Shown here piece after piece: positions 46,315-57,767 of a DNA stretch of 64,000 nucleotides (within the stretch, counting starts at the first letter, position 1; each line of letters starts with the position of its first letter). Under the pieces are notes generated by a model, which was not told where the DNA came from, ran no database searches, and saw only the letters and a program-made list of their open reading frames with translations. Made by a program: the position numbers and the translations under genes. This DNA is from Apiotrichum sp. Y4204 (Eukaryota > Basidiomycota > Tremellomycetes > Trichosporonales > Trichosporonaceae). The stretch spans positions 248,001-312,000 of the forward strand of contig JAMYHL010000044.1 of the NCBI GenBank assembly GCA_025531455.1. The letters run 5' to 3'.

Positions 46315-47713
46315 TTAAACGTTGGAGACGGAGGTAAGAAGTCCGGCCTGCGTGGATGGCGAGGGCCCTCCCAGGTATTCGTGACCGTCGCCGCCGTCGC
46401 GGGCCGAAGCGGTGATCTGCTGTGCGACCTGATCGTAACCAGCACCCATGGCACCAAGGTTCATTGGAACAAACACGACCTTGCTGCCAGAGGTGCGCGC
46501 CATGGCCTGGAGGGCCTCGAGTTGACGGATCTGCATAGCCGCAGGCGACGCGAGGATGTCGGCAGCTGCATGTCAGAAAGTGAGACTTATGTTTGGACGT
46601 ACCCTGCCTCATGAGCTTGGCAGCATCAACCTCAGCACGGGCCGCAATGACCTTGCTCTCTCCGATACGCTTCTGAGTCGCGGCCGAGGACAGGCTCTGC
46701 TGGAGCTCAACCGAGAAGTTGATGTCCTTCAGCAAGATCGACTCGATAGAGACACCCCACTTCTCGGCAGTGGTCTCGATCTGATTCGTTAGAGGGACGT
46801 CCGGAATCACCACTCACAATCTCGGCAACCTCTTGAGCAAGACCCTCACGGTCGGAAATAACGCTTTGGAGGACACGGCCACCGACCACCTGGCGGAGAG
46901 TCGTTTCTATACAGTCAGCGCCGTTCACAGATTGAGACTTACGGGCGCGCTCTACAAGGGCCTCGCGCAAGTTGTTGATACCGTACGCAGCCCTGTAGGG
47001 AGATACGATGTGCCAGCTGATGACCGAGTCCACTTCAACAGAGACATTGTCCTTTGTCTGCACCGTCTGGCGCGGAACCGTCGTAAGCTGGATCTTGACA
47101 TCTGACATTAGCTTAGCCCCAGTTCGCTTCACGCGCTCTTACGCACCGACGATGCTGATCTGCTCAGAGCAGACATTGACCTGGACGAGACCGGGGTCGA
47201 CAGACTTGTAGAACTGGCCGAAGCGCGAGACCAGACCGACAGAGCCCTGCTTAACGCTCTTGTAAGGGTTGGGGAAGGGGCAGCAGGGAAATTGACCGAG
47301 GAATCCCACACACGATCCGATACCAGAGATCATCGAGCCATAAAAGCCGTGCTACGGGGTCAGCATCTTTAATGCTACGAGTGTTAACGCACAGTAACGG
47401 AGCCGGCGCCAAGATCCTGGGCGTAGGAAGGCTGCATGCTGCAGGGTTAGCACGGATACAAAGCATCTTTAAGTCTTTCAGCGACATACTCGGCTTTGCG
47501 AAGAGGTTGCACAGTCTACGCGTCAGTACTGGGTCAATCTCAGCAGCCTAAACGCACAATAAGACCGGCACCAGAAGTGGCCGCCGTGGAAGCAGACATC
47601 TTAGCGGCACGAGGAAGGTCCTCCGTGACGTAGCGGTGAAGCTCGTCGTCGTCCTGGTGGTGAGGCATGGCCGGAGGCATCGACTTGCTGTAATCGAGCT
47701 GAGAGGAAGACAT
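46315..47713 (-). CDS. Stomatin-like SPFH/band 7 membrane protein
   Basis: Eight exons on the minus strand encode 369 residues; introns are 36-51 nt. Two joined small exons give TVQPLRKADMQPSYAQDLGAG upstream of the core (21 residues shown only by its ends, TVQP and LGAG). The core has a GSMISGIGSCVGFLGQFPCC hydrophobic, Cys-rich membrane-associating segment, then the SPFH domain: YKSVKQGSVGLVSRFG, TVPRQTVQTKDNVSVEVDSV, YGINNLREALVERAQTTLRQ, ISDREGLAQEVAEI and WGVSIESILLKDINF. The C-terminal helix (EALQAMARTSGSKVVFVPMN) ends the fold. Such proteins organise membrane microdomains at plasma membrane, vacuole or mitochondria; the site here cannot be told. Cysteines near the membrane segment could be palmitoylated. 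Confidence 0.9.
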
Positions 47714-49149
47714 GGTGAGACTGAGTGTAGAGGAAAGATATCAAGAGAGAGAGGGAATGTAGAGTAAGATGAGTGTTGGATGCTCGTGAGAAACAGACTG
47801 GAAACCTGTGACCTGAGTTGTTTTATAGTATCTGACAACCCGTCTTGCAGCGCAACGCCGCAGAGTATTCGTTTGTCATTGCTGTTCCATTGAGTCGCGC
47901 GGTGCCATCATGCCATCATGGCCATAGTCTCCGAGAGCTCTGATCTCTGTGCTTGCTTGTCGCCACTCGCGCCCTTGTACAACAAGCACAGCTGGCACAG
48001 AGCAACAGCTCGGACCGCGAGTGAGCCGAAGAGCCAAGGGCCAAGGTACGCTAAGAACAGAGTTACGTATGTCTACGTACTGTTACTGCAACAACAACGC
48101 CCCCGCGCCGCCGGCAAGCCCGGCAGGCCCCACACAACCCCTGTGGTACCTGTTGATCCTGTTGATCCTGTGACCGTGCTCGGCTGCCCCCCGGGCCTAG
48201 CTGCCCGAGGCTCGCAAAGCCACGACGGCCATTCCAGCACAGCCTTTGCTTCTTTTGGCTTAGCAGTGTCCGTGGTCCCTTTGCTGTTCCTGGAAAAGGT
48301 GGTACCACAACGCCCACATGCACACCTAGACTCCTAGCTCCTAGTCTGCGTGAGGCTCAATCAAACCTATGCATCGGATCTTTTGTCCGACCCTAGGCTT
48401 GCAGGAGCAGTACAACCAAAGTAGCGCATAGTGTACAGCCTGCAGCTCCGTGTGTCAACAGACTTCTGGCTCTAGGGATCCACAGGGGTAGATTTGCAGA
48501 TCTGCAGGATTCTGTCTATATCAGCCTTAACTCACCTACTCGGACGTTTCACAACACCTACAGAGGCGAGAGTCTCGACGGCTCTAGCCGGCCGAGCCGG
48601 TGTAACCATGATCCCTGTTCGCCATGAACACCAGGCGGTGCGATTAGACGCGCTAATCCTGCCATGGTGTGTACAGCATGTTCTTGGCAGTGCGTCACAA
48701 CTTTCGAGTTACAGGAAAGTCGGAGAGATCAGCATGTCGGACCGAGGCTAGCGGCTCATTTTCCTGGGTGATCAGATCTGGCCAAGTGCCGCGTTCAGCA
48801 GCAGCAACAAGCTTGTTAACCTGTTAGCTTGGTAATCCCCGCTACGTATTCGGTGATGGCTAGAAGGAGAGAGTCACCGCTTCCCGTTATCTGCTGCATA
48901 ACGCAAATAGTGATAAGAGTCACCGGTGCCAAGTCCATCAATTACATTCGGGTCCCTCGCTTCGATCGGCAGAGGCATCAACGAACGAGTTGTCGCACTC
49001 CATGTACATCATCAAGTCGACAGCGACAATGGTCTACAGTATCCCGCCATATATTCTACAATTCTCTAACCTGCTGGCCACATCCATGAACTTCACATGG
49101 ACAACGATGGCACAGCCTCATTATCACCATAGTACCTATGCCATTCTCC
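47714..49149. other. 1.4-kb spacer between stomatin and ULP1
   Basis: Both genes run leftwards, so this holds the stomatin promoter and the ULP1 3' region. A short direct repeat (CTGTTGATC, twice) lies at about 48150-48168. Reading frames here are short and featureless. Confidence 0.45.
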
Positions 49150-51064
49150 CTATCGCGGGCTCCAGAAACGTTCGCTGAGAGCGCCCGATGCGATCTCAAT
49201 CACCATGAGGCGACGGAAAAACTCCATGTTGTCGCCCTTGAACTCAAAGCCGTCCGCAACCAGGTCTCTCCCACGAGCCAGAGCCTCTAATGTTTGGCAC
49301 GCGAAGACTCCACAGTCAGACCCATTGTTCTGTCCCGGAGTGTTCTTCAGTCAGCGATAGCAGAACGCCTACACTCACCGAGCTGTACTCGTCTTCCCAC
49401 CCACTCAAATCAAATGAGGCACCCTTCTTCTCTTTGTGTTCTGCCTCAAGATACAAACGCAAGTTCTGGGCATCAGCGGGGCAGATTAACCAGCCAGGAA
49501 CCATACCTTGAACACTGTTTTGCGGTGGCCGTTATCCGGCAAGGAGTCGAAATACTCGATACGTTTCTTCTGAAAGTCGATGACTGCACAGGTCCAGTGC
49601 ATGTTACCGATGTTGATAGGGACTAGGAACTTGTCGAGAGAGAAGATGTCGACCTTCATCCGCTTAGTCCATCTCTTCAGGTTGGCCTTGGCATATCCTT
49701 GTTCGCTGAGCTTTTGATAGAAGAACGTGTTCATAGCAAGAACCTTTTCCCCCTGCTCTTTGGCACGCGCATTAATAAGCTCCATGTAGAAGTTTATAAT
49801 ATCGTCGTTGAGCCATTGTAATGAACGTAGTCGCCGCAGTGCTGTTGCGTTGACCTCTGCATTGCCGACAGTTGCCTTGAACTGGCTGTCCCGAAGACGC
49901 TCGTTCGCCTATTGTCAGCGGTATACAAATAAGAACCCACGATAGCGTCCTGATCGGGCGAAAGATGAGCGGGGATTCGAGGTTTCAGGCGTTTTTGCAA
50001 GAGCTTTTCGAACGCTGCGTCCTCCCGCTTAAGCTTTTCGTACAACTCGCTCTTGTCACTGGAGTCAGAAGCTGCCTTGCGTTCCACGTTGGACGAACAG
50101 ATCAACAGGCTTTGGAAAGGGTCGCGGTTTGAGTCCCGTACGAGGCGGCTTGAACTGGCATTAGTGGCCTACTTTGCAATGCAGAATATCACGCAGGCGA
50201 CCGACTTACAGTCTTCTGTGGGCGAACAATGGCGTCATCCAATTGCTTGCGGTTGTCGAGGTGGAGGCCCTTGAACGCCCCAGTAATAGACTGCTTCTTC
50301 GCTGATTCGCCTGTTGAAAGACGTGGTGGGCGTCGATCACGGAGCAGCTGTTCTCGAGTTCGTTTCAAAGCCGAGAGGTTTGATGCACCACTGGCTTCGG
50401 CCTCATCAATGTATTTGGATAATAATTTCAGCTGCGACTCGGATTCCTTTCGAATGCTGGAGCGAGGACGCCGACGAGAACTTGAAGAACTGCTACTACC
50501 GGATGAAGGTGATTCGGGTCGAGCCCAATCCCGCTGGCGCTCCGGTCGAGAATACGTCACATCTGGTCTTGAGGGGCCCGGGCGAGAAAATTCAGAGTTG
50601 AATAACGGACGAGTAAGGAGTGGGTGAATGGAGGAGCCCGCCTTGAGGTCATTGAGATGCCGCTTGGCTTCACTTGTCTTGGCGCGTTGCTCGACGCGCA
50701 TTCGATCTTCCTCAGGATCAAACTCAGACGCGTCATCAATGACAATAACAGAGGCATCAGAGGGGCGTGTTAAAGCGGCCAGCGACCCTCGAGGATCGCT
50801 GTCCATACCGGGAATGGGGTTACGAGCAGTGGCTCGCACAGGTTGTGCTGGATGTTAGAAGTGGTACTTGAGTTCACACTCACCGCGTCGAAACGAGTTG
50901 TCACCGTCACGAAATGGACGCGACATGGCTGTTGACACCCACGACAATGCGTTCTGAAGTGAAGAGACAATGCCGGGTGGCGGGGGTGGTGCGGCGTTGA
51001 TCCTTCTTCGCTTTGAGTAGTGTTCTGGTTCTGGCCTCGAGCGTTTCGTCGAAGCTGCAAGCAT
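49150..51064 (-). CDS. ULP1: SUMO protease Ulp1 (C48 cysteine peptidase)
   Basis: Seven exons on the minus strand encode about 548 residues. Ulp1 matures SUMO and removes it from targets, usually at the nuclear pore. The N-terminal half is basic and Ser-rich (KRSRPEPEHYSKRRR near the start; a run of serines), suited to nuclear-pore tethering. The catalytic domain shows LQWLNDDIINFYMELIN (substrate groove), NIGNMHWTCAVIDF (catalytic His), RIEYFDSL (catalytic Asp) and QNNGSDCGVFACQ (oxyanion Gln and catalytic Cys). The last intron has two in-frame acceptors; only the nearer one to the donor (exon start 49344) keeps the Gln. The join between the second and fourth exons (about 50030-50210) is the least certain; a 70-nt intron was needed to keep the frame. 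Confidence 0.86.
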
Positions 51065-51705
51065 GGCAAAAGTTGACAATGACGGAAGGTCGAGGATGGA
51101 TGGCAACAAGTAAGACTTTTGTTCGTGGTGGACATCATAGACTGGCGGCGCGAGGCGCTTGGCAGCCTGGCATTCCTCAAATCGTCGCCGCGTTGCATCA
51201 GCAGTGGAGCTCTGTGCACTGCCGGGCGCAGTGGTTGCTGCAGGTCACGTGCAAACATTATTAGAGGTGTCTTTATTACATAATCGACGATGAAATGACT
51301 TCACCGTGGAGGATGGTAATGTTGACCCAATGTACCAATTACCAGCTTACCAGATGGGTCTTTCACGTGACCTTTATTGCTTCCGCTGATCTGTGGGACT
51401 GATCCCAACTGTGCACAAGCAACTCTGGTGGCAATGGCAATCAGCCGCCTGTTGTTGTTCCACTCGCTCGCGACCCTTTTGCCCTGCCTTGCCGCTTGCA
51501 CTCCCTGGACTTTGCGCGCGCGACTGCTTCATCGTCGTGCACTCTTTGCTTTCATCCACACACGACCGCTTTCACTTTACCTCTATTTTTTCGCCGTCTA
51601 CATTCCGTTTTATCGCCTTTAGTCGTTCTCCGCGCCGCGCGCCTCAATTCCATTGGTGGAATCTGTTCTTCGTCTTTGTTTCGGTTGTCAACACGCGAGT
51701 CCTGA
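51065..51705. promoter_or_regulatory. Shared divergent promoter of ULP1 and PSY2
   Basis: The 641 bases include TCACGTGC at 51245-51252 and a palindromic TCACGTGA at 51363-51370. The PSY2 side (51480-51700) is CT-rich leader-like sequence. Confidence 0.55.
51363..51370. promoter_or_regulatory. Palindromic TCACGTGA box between ULP1 and PSY2
   Basis: Exact TCACGTGA 299 bp from the ULP1 ATG and 336 bp from the PSY2 ATG. It is the third copy of this 8-mer in a divergent promoter here. Confidence 0.6.
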
Positions 51706-54606
51706 ATGTCCAATCTCGACTCAGCCTCACCTGGGGCCGACGTTGTTGCCGATGGTGCTGGCCCTTCACCTGACCCGGGCGTCGTCGGCGAGAATGAGGA
51801 TGCAGCAACGGATGGACTAGGCGGCGAAGGGGATAACATTGTGGCTGATGCCGCTGAGGCGATGGAGAATGCGGAAGCTGTCGATGGCATTGACAGAGGT
51901 GATATGATGGATGATCAAGGCATGGGGAAGCGCGTAAAGGTATGCCATTTGCCAGGCAAACTAGACTGACATCAGGTCTATGAACTTCGAGATCAGGCGT
52001 GGTTTGATCGAGGAACTGGCCGCTGCAAGGGCGTCTACGACGATCGAAACGACGCGGCAGTTCTCATTGTGGAACCGGAACGACAGGGAGAGGAACTGGA
52101 AGGTCCTGGCGGCTTTCTTCCAGCTGGCCTCCTTCTGAACACGCATATTTCTAGGGATGAAAGTTATAGCAAGCAGCAAGGTGAGCTTCGATTTGTTCGT
52201 TCGCTGATTCAGAAACCTTGATCGTATGGACAGACCGGGCGACGCAGCTGGATATCGCGTTGTCGTTCCAGGATCCAGAAGGCTGTGAAGACATCTGGCA
52301 GTTTATCTTGGAGGTTCAGAGGCATCTCCAGAACCATGGTGAGTGTTTTGGAAGTGGTTGTGCCGCTGCTGACGGACAGGGGATGAGCCCAAGATTAACT
52401 CGCTGTCGTCGCCTCTTGCGTCTCCACTACTGGGCTCGAATGACTGGCATACTCCTACTCTTGCTACTATCAAGTACGTTTCCATTGGCACCGCAATTCT
52501 GACTTTCACAGGGAGCAAGAGCTTTATCTGCGAATGCAGGCAAAGTCGGCTGCCGGTCGCGAGCGCGCTGTAGAACACATCATCGGCGAGGTGCGTGTCA
52601 ACCGAGTTGCCCATCTAATTGCAGGATTATGTCAAGCAACTGATTGGGATTCTTCATCAGGCTGAGGACCTGGAGAGCATCAACGATCTGCACTCGCTGT
52701 GCCAACTGATGCAAACAATCCGTTAGTTGATGTGAGAGTTTGGCTGACCTCAGTAATGTTCAACGACAACGGCATCTTTGAATATATTCTCCAGGACGAT
52801 ATCTTTATCGGAGTCCTTGGCATGCTGGAATGTGAGCGACTGCCTCCTGTGGCCGCTAATGTCAGACGATCCAGAGTTCCCCACTCTCAAGGCGTCCTAT
52901 CGCTCATTTTTCCGCCAGTTCTCCAAGTATCGGGAGGTTGTGGAAATCAAGGATGAGACGATCCGGAACAAGATTCACCAAACTTCGCGTCTGATGTACC
53001 TAAAGGATGTCGTTTTGGCGCGAATGCTTGATGATCCGACATTCAACATCCTCAATAGCTTTGTCTTCTTCAATCAGGTCGACATTACATCCTACATCCA
53101 ATCGGATGAGGCCCTCCTTCAGGAGCTGTTTGTCGACTTCCGTCCTGACGCAGAGGAAACTCCTCGCAAGCGCGATCTCGTCCTTTTCCTGCATCAGCTG
53201 ATGGTCATGGGCAAGGGGGTTCAGATTCAGAATCGGTTACAGCTGTATCGAAGCCTTCTCGATCGCGGTCTGCTGTGGGTGTGTGAATGGGCTTTCCGAC
53301 AGCCTGAAGCTGTCGTACTTCATGCCAGTGCGGAGATTCTTACGCTCGCTGTGGAACATGACGCGAATGCTGTCCGTGCTCACGTCCTCCGCCAGGATGA
53401 AGGTGTGCGGCCCACTCTTCTCTCGGTCATGATCAACCTACTCCAGTCCACCCACGACCAGGGTCTGGTGCAGCAACTTATTGAGGCGTTGAAAACGCTC
53501 CTGGAGCCGAGTGCCGACACCGAGTTGGGCCGCAAGGACGGTGTAGTGGACACGTTCACTCAACACTTCTATGACACATACGCCACTCCGCTGCTTTCGC
53601 CGTTATCCCAAGTCCCAGAACTTCGGAACGCAAATGGCAAGTCTCCATCCTCATCTCGACCATTACTGACCACAGACGCCGTCAGTCTACCGGCAGAACA
53701 CGCATCGCTCCTCAATGTCCTGGTGGACATCTTGTCCTACTGTCTGATGATTCACGGGCATCGCGCTCAATACTATATCCTTTCCAACCCTTTGGTTCAA
53801 CGGGTATGCTCTCTCATGTACGCACGAGAGAAGACTTTGCGTCATTGTGAGTGTTCTGCGATACATTTGAGCTCTTGAGATAAAAACATTTTGGTCAGTC
53901 TCACTTACGCCAGCCGCGCTGCGCTTCATCAAAGCATGTCTCCGTACGAACAACCATTTTGTCCATCGCAACTTTACAAAGAACCGCGTGACCGAGGCCA
54001 TCCTTGACCTCGTGGAGCGGGAAACTGATCGCGATACTATGCTAAGTTCGGCATGTCTCGACACTCTGGAGATGATTCGCAAGGTGGGTGACTGACTTGG
54101 CCCTACTCTAACCGCAGGATAATATGAAGGGTATCATTGTTGATATTTTCGAGAAGCATGAACCAACAATGGTTCGTTTGGCGGAGCGGCCATATGTGCG
54201 GCCCTACATTCTCGCACTTCGAGTACGCTGGGACCAGTACCGCGAGCCTCCACCGCCACCGCAGGCGACTGAGAGCAATCAGACCGTGTCTGCGGCAGAA
54301 GAGGAGGAGGCGTGGTTCAACTCAGATGAACCAGTGCGCAAACGAACCAAACCCCCAGCACAGGGTCTTCTGGACGAATATGATGACGCTTCCGACAGCG
54401 AAGACTCGCCAGATGAGGCTCTTGCTGAAGAGCTCACTGATGTGGAGCTAAAAGTGCGGGCCAAGCGGGAACGCGAGGAAGAAGAAGAAGAAGGGGCGTT
54501 GGCTGGTCTCGTAGGAAAGCCGAGACGGGAGGAACCAGCGGAGGATCCCCCAAAAGACAAGAAGATACGACTGAGTTTGAGCGCATTGAGCAAGAAGCTG
54601 AAGTAG
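51706..54606 (+). CDS. PSY2: PP4 regulatory subunit 3 (Psy2/SMEK)
   Basis: Ten exons with nine introns of 32-67 nt encode 850 residues. Psy2 directs protein phosphatase 4 to targets such as phosphorylated H2AX and Rad53 in the DNA-damage response. After an acidic N-terminus come the EVH1/RanBD-like domain (VYELRDQAWFDRGTGRCKG, IVWTDRATQLDIALSFQDPEGC) and the SMEK domain with armadillo-like repeats (DDPEFPTLKASYRSFFRQF, IHQTSRLMYLKDVVLARMLDD, LHQLMVMGKGVQIQNR, ALRFIKACLRTNNHF). The tail is acidic and then Lys-rich (KIRLSLSALSKKLK), likely nuclear. An intron at about 52339-52380 plus the next one rebuild GDEPKINSLSSPLASP, a segment typical before the SMEK core. Confidence 0.93.
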
Positions 54607-55098
54607 GTTATTGCAGTATCACAGTAGTATCTAGATGGCATGTACTGTAGGTGATGAATAGCAGCTGTAACTCAATGGTCTGATTGTCAAAGTGATCGAG
54701 CCTGCACCTCTGAGAGGCACGAGGGATGAACGTGAAGAAGGTGAAACAGGTCGGGCTTGCTATCGTCATCCCTTTCACTTTGATTCTTCAAGCTCAATGA
54801 CGGGATGTGGTCTGTGTGGAAGGTCGACGTTGACGTGAATAGTTCAAGGTGTTGCACAGATGGCGCCATCTGGAGAAATCCACGCGTAACGTCACTAGCG
54901 TACGGCTATACACCCTTCTTGATAGGCGGCTTGTCATGATAAAGTAGATTCGTCAGTCACAAATGCTTGGAACTTGGCAGCTATGACACGTCCATATGGC
55001 GCGCATGGTAGTATATCACACGTGGTACAACTCTGCATCAACTAACCAACAGCAAAAACCAAACTAGCGACAAGAACCTTTTTGAACACCTACTGCAC
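54607..55098. other. Convergent spacer between PSY2 and the peroxiredoxin
   Basis: Two 3' regions meet here. A stretch at about 54664-54730 faintly resembles a tRNA A box but lacks a pairing acceptor stem and a good B box. No gene is supported. Confidence 0.45.
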
Positions 55099-56423
55099 CT
55101 AGTGCGTGCCGTTGGTAACCTTGGCCTTGGTGGAGGGGTCGGACGTGAAGCGGAGGTAGGGCTGCGGGAGTTAGTACAAGTCGCGCCTTCCGCGACGACG
55201 AGAGAACTCACGTAGACAACATCGACATCGTCGCCGAAGAGCTTCTGCACCTCCTCACCCTGCACGCTCGGGTGGACGATGACGCGCGAGCGCGCCGGGT
55301 CGCTGGTCTGCGCAGCGGGCTCCCAGTTAGCCGGCGTTGTGATCTTGTACTTGTCGCCGAGCTGGAGCGCGTCGATAACGCGCAGGATCTCGGCAAAGTT
55401 CCGTCCCACCGCCGCCGGGTAGGTCAGCGTCAGGCGGATCTTCTGCTGCGGGTCGACTGCGGAGTTAGAATTAGAATCAAGTTCGCACATACTGATGAAG
55501 ACGGAGCGGACGGTAAAGGGGATACCCTTGGCATCGACGTTGGTCGCGTCCTGGTGGTCGAGCATGCCGTACAGCGTCGACACCTTGCGGCTCTTGTCCG
55601 CGACGATCGGGAAGTCGACGTGCGCGGCGCCCTTGGAGAACTCGTCAATGTCCTTGATCCAACCGTGGTGCGAGTCCACATCGTTGGCCGAGAGGCCGAT
55701 GACCTGCGGTGAGTGGTAGATCAGATAAGGGATGAGACATCCCTCGTCGTCATATTCCTCAGGAAATGGGACGGAGCTGAAACCCGAGTTGCAAAATGGG
55801 GTCGACAGGCACCATGAATATGGCGCTTGTCCCTGGGCGCTGCTAATGCTCACCTTGACGCCGCGCTTGGCAAACTCCTCGGCCGAAAGCGAGACCGCCG
55901 AAAGCTCGGTCGTGCACACAGGGGCTGCAAAGTGTTAGCAAGGTTTCGTGGTCAATGAGCGCCGAGGGTTCAACCATCACCGAAGCTGACGCCGAGCATC
56001 ACGCCGAGTCCCGTCGAAGCACGGGAACTCTGGAGCTCATACATAGACCATGCACAGACGCATGGCCTCCTGCATAGCGCCCCAGGCGTTTGGCGAAACG
56101 AAAGGGAGAGTGGCGTGTGGCACAATGTCCTCCATCACATCTCCGATCAGTTCTCCATCATCTTTCGATGGACTTTGCTCTTTTTTTGCCCGGATATGTT
56201 CTCCCATCCGGACGATCAGTGACAAATTTGGCTGATACGTCCTGTAATCGTCTGGGTGGCTAAACAGGATAGCCCAGGAGCCGTTAATGTAGTCGTGGAA
56301 GCGAATGGGACCCTTTGAGGTGTCGGCCTGGGGTGAGTGGGTGTCCAGAAGGGTCAGGGCGCTTTTGGGCGCCGCGCAACGCACCTCAAAGTCGGGGGCA
56401 GTGTCGCCGAGACGGAGGGACAT
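55099..56423 (-). CDS. PRX1: 1-Cys peroxiredoxin (Prx1/Prx6 type)
   Basis: Minus-strand exons begin at 56423 (MSLRLGDTAPDFE), 56327 (ADTSKGPIRFHDYINGSW... SHPDDY), 55924 (PVCTTELSAV), 55703 (VIGLSANDVDSHHGW) and two more to the stop at 55099. The peroxidatic Cys is in PVCTTE at about residue 48; the usual resolving Cys is absent and a long C-terminal 1-Cys extension (NWEPAAQ, VIVHPSVQGEE, YLRFTSDPS) is present. It reduces H2O2 and lipid peroxides. The junction before PVCTTE does not keep the frame with one intron. A 5-nt exon (55981-55985, CTTCG) or a 47-nt exon ending at the same place restores it, giving SHPDDYRTFAPVCTTE, about 240 residues. Two other introns (57 and 150 nt) are open and in frame. 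The gene identity is firm; the exon map is not. Confidence 0.85.
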
Positions 56424-57767
56424 GTTGGCAGGCTGGGGATGGGCTGTGAGAGGGTGAAGATGTAAGTGAAGAGTGCGAAGAGTGCGGAGAGAGAAAGAGC
56501 TGCGGCGAGTGGCGTTCTTATATTGTCCATATGGGCTGCGTCGTCTCATTGTCTTCTTTAGCTCGCACATTCCGACGGCTGGTGCTTCCGCGCTACCAAG
56601 CGCACCAAGCTGTGCAGCAGATCGCACGTCGCTTGCTCTTGTCTTGTCGCTTCTGGCGTCATTCAGCGTTGGCTGCAGCAAAGTGATTGTGATGGATGTG
56701 ATTGTTGTTGTGGTTATCAATCATGGCTTGTTCTTGGCTCGCAAGGCGTCATCTCTGTCCCTCGTCATGGCGTGATCGCTTTTTCGGCTTTTGCTATTCC
56801 GGGGACCCCAGCCGGCATGCCGTATTGTCTAATTAAATGACGTGTATCTTTGAAAAGCCCTTTTCCCTTATCAGGAATGCATCCACCAGTCCGTCCAACC
56901 TGTTCCGACTATCGCAAGCTCGCGAGCTCCGAGGTCCGACATTCTCATCCGCGTTCTCTTCGGGTGCCAAGAATCGTCGCTCAACTCCGCCGTGGTCGCC
57001 AGGGATCAAGCACGATGTACCCTATGCATGTTCGTCAGCGGACAAGGTGGTCCGGGTCTTGGGCGCTGAGGTGCTCAGGCCATATTCCGCTGCACGTGTT
57101 CCGCACGCGCCGGAGTGGAGGTGAACGAAGCGTACCGCAGTGCCAAGGTCAACTACTGTCTGCTGCGCGGCCGACTCCGGCACGACCAGGGCCAGGTACA
57201 ACTTACTCACTCATTCTGGACAGAACACTCGGAGCGTGATTTGTTGTGGCGCGCATGCAAGATTTTTTTTCTGCTTTTTATTCTCCGTCAATCTGTCCAT
57301 CATCGTCACCGTCACCGTCACCGTCGCTGTGCGTGCCGCATTCCGTTTATATCGCCCAACAACTCCACTGTGCCTGCTGCATCGGGTAGTCGCGATAGCT
57401 AGATAACCGTTGCCAGGCAGCTAAAGGACGCTAAAGTGTCGTCCATGTAGAAAACAGCCAGAATCCCGATCACGATCAGAAAGAGCACTCGAGAGTCGCG
57501 ACTTGACCCGCCTCCGCCGCCTCCTTCAGAATCTGTTCCTTCCGAGGCTCGTGCTCGTCCCCCCACGACTCCTCATCCCTGCCGACATCCCATCGCCCAT
57601 CCTCGATCCTCGATCACCGCATCCCGCGTCGTGCACGCATCCCCGCGTGTGGCGACACTCACAACACTTTCAAGCTCCTTAATCGTACGCCCGTCATCCC
57701 ATCTGCTAGTTCTGAACCCCTCCAGATACCCAGCTTAGACCCGCTAGACTACACCGCGTAGTGCGGG
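56424..57767. promoter_or_regulatory. Divergent intergenic region between the peroxiredoxin and the CCCH gene
   Basis: These 1.34 kb hold both promoters. A CACCGT tandem run lies at 57304-57323. The final 250 bases are CT-rich leader-like sequence. No gene is supported. Confidence 0.45.

Noticed and set aside
54649..54730. tRNA-like segment
   Set aside because: An A-box-like word (AACTCAATGG) is present but there is no proper B box and no acceptor-stem pairing.
56041..56238. In-frame extension of the peroxiredoxin exon (RTYQPNLSLIVRMG...)
   Set aside because: It would end in a stop before the catalytic Cys and lose the PVCTTE motif, so it is treated as intron, with the caveat given in the findings.
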